Shown here: positions 63,212 to 64,000 of the stretch, one piece after another
How positions within the stretch are numbered: the stretch's first letter is position 1
Layout: each line of letters opens with the position of its first letter
Assembly (NCBI GenBank): GCA_015698045.1
Contig: BLAL01000062.1
Coordinates: 372,001-436,000, forward strand
Source of the DNA: Rhizophagus clarus
Taxonomy: Eukaryota; Glomeromycota; Glomeromycetes; Glomerales; Glomeraceae
Direction of reading: 5' to 3'
Length of the DNA: 64,000 nucleotides
The notes under the pieces: model-generated
The model's database searches: none
What the model saw: the letters and a program-made list of their open reading frames with translations, nothing else
What the model was told of the DNA's origin: nothing
Made by a program: the position numbers and the translations under genes

Positions 63212-64000
63212 TCCTTGTAATTGTAATTATATAATTGTGTAAATTGTATTGTAAAAAAGAAAAAAGTATTTTGTGATGACGATCATGATGAATTTAAATA
63301 AATGTATTGTATCTATACATAAAAAAAAATTACCGCAGGGGAGGAATATCACGGGAGAGAATTTTTTTGGAAGAATTAATGGGATAATTTAATAAATTAT
63401 GATATATCACGACCTGTTTTATATTAAATTATTTATGTAATGAATAACCATTCTACTATGAAAGAATATCATATAATATATGATGAAAGTTCATGTGACT
63501 TGAGGTAATCGAATGGAGAAGAGATTCCGGGAATGAAATAATAAAGCAAGTTAGTCTCGTAAAAGATATATATAAAAAAATCAATTTGGATACAAATGGA
63601 AAGAAATGGGAAGAAATGGAAAAAACCGGAGGATACAAACTTAAATGCAAACGATAAGGACAAAAACATAACAATGAATAAAGAAACGAAGTAATGTGGT
63701 GTAATATGTAACAGGCGTGATTTGATAACGGACGAATTATTTTTTTAAATACGCGTAAAAGATACTTAGAATTGATCGACGAAAAGAAGAGAAAAAAAAA
63801 AAATCAAAGTTCGTCGGTTCTATGATTCGACCTTTGACTCCACATTTAGTAAAATATTTATTTATTTATATAAAGGGGTGGGGGGGAGATTTAAAAACAA
63901 TTGTGATAATTGTTTAGGTATGACAGATTGAAAATTCCCGGCACAAGAGTTAAATGTTAATTGAAATCTCTTAAAATATACAAAATAATAAATTCCAGAA
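62168..64000. other. 5' region of the minus-strand gene and A+T-rich spacer
   Basis: Holds probable promoter and leader of the gene ending at 62167. Simple repeats include TATATA runs at 62350-62410 and 63090-63115 and poly-A/T near 63169-63208. No other gene or RNA is seen to the window end. Confidence 0.5.

Overview
The window looks like a chromosomal segment of an early-diverging fungus, most likely an arbuscular mycorrhizal fungus of the Glomeromycotina (Rhizophagus-like). The reasons are very high A+T with long homopolymer tracts, genes cut by many short introns (about 50-140 nt), eukaryotic housekeeping genes including one that baker's yeast lacks (Integrator subunit INTS11), a solitary 5S rRNA gene, and a lineage-type uncharacterised gene sitting in repeat-rich DNA. 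The species assignment is inference; no marker was searched.

Left part (1-20.5 kb) is gene-dense. In order: a TBC1D5-like Rab GAP (+), the R-SNARE Ykt6 (-), the exocyst subunit Exo84 (+), proteasome subunit alpha-5 (-), the Integrator endonuclease INTS11 (+), a CSL/RBP-J-type transcription factor (+), an FBXO9/Hrt3-like F-box protein (+) and a 5S rRNA gene (-). Ykt6/Exo84 and alpha-5/INTS11 are head-to-head pairs with 291 and 159 bp between start codons. Three of these genes (TBC1D5-like, Ykt6, Exo84) act in membrane traffic. I rebuilt the exon models by hand from reading phase and splice sites; in every full model the exon lengths sum to whole codons.

Middle part (20.5-57 kb) is extremely A+T-rich and made of nested repeats: a Tc1/mariner-type foldback element with TA duplication, an element with TTAA duplication, a hAT-type element with 8-bp duplication, two copies of a 155-bp MITE, a 1.2-kb segmental duplication, about 60-bp satellites, a telomere-like tract, and a 4.7-kb CACTA-like element that carries an intact four-exon SANT/Myb-like gene. 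Two decayed copies of one repeated (gag-like) ORF family lie here; the second was split first by the hAT-type and CACTA-like insertions. One intact-looking 11-exon gene of an uncharacterised family (37.0-39.5 kb) stands in this repeat sea.

Right part (57-64 kb) is A+T-rich spacer around one three-exon gene on the minus strand coding for an acidic, serine-rich protein with a WDEDEDFD motif, possibly Byr4/Bfa1-like.

Most notable observations: a U12-type AT-AC intron in Exo84; tandem arrays whose every unit looks like acceptor, micro-exon, donor and an intron with TACTAAC inside a palindrome; a 27-nt terminal exon that alone supplies the Ykt6 prenylation box; and a tandem exon duplication plus a GC-AG intron in the uncharacterised gene.
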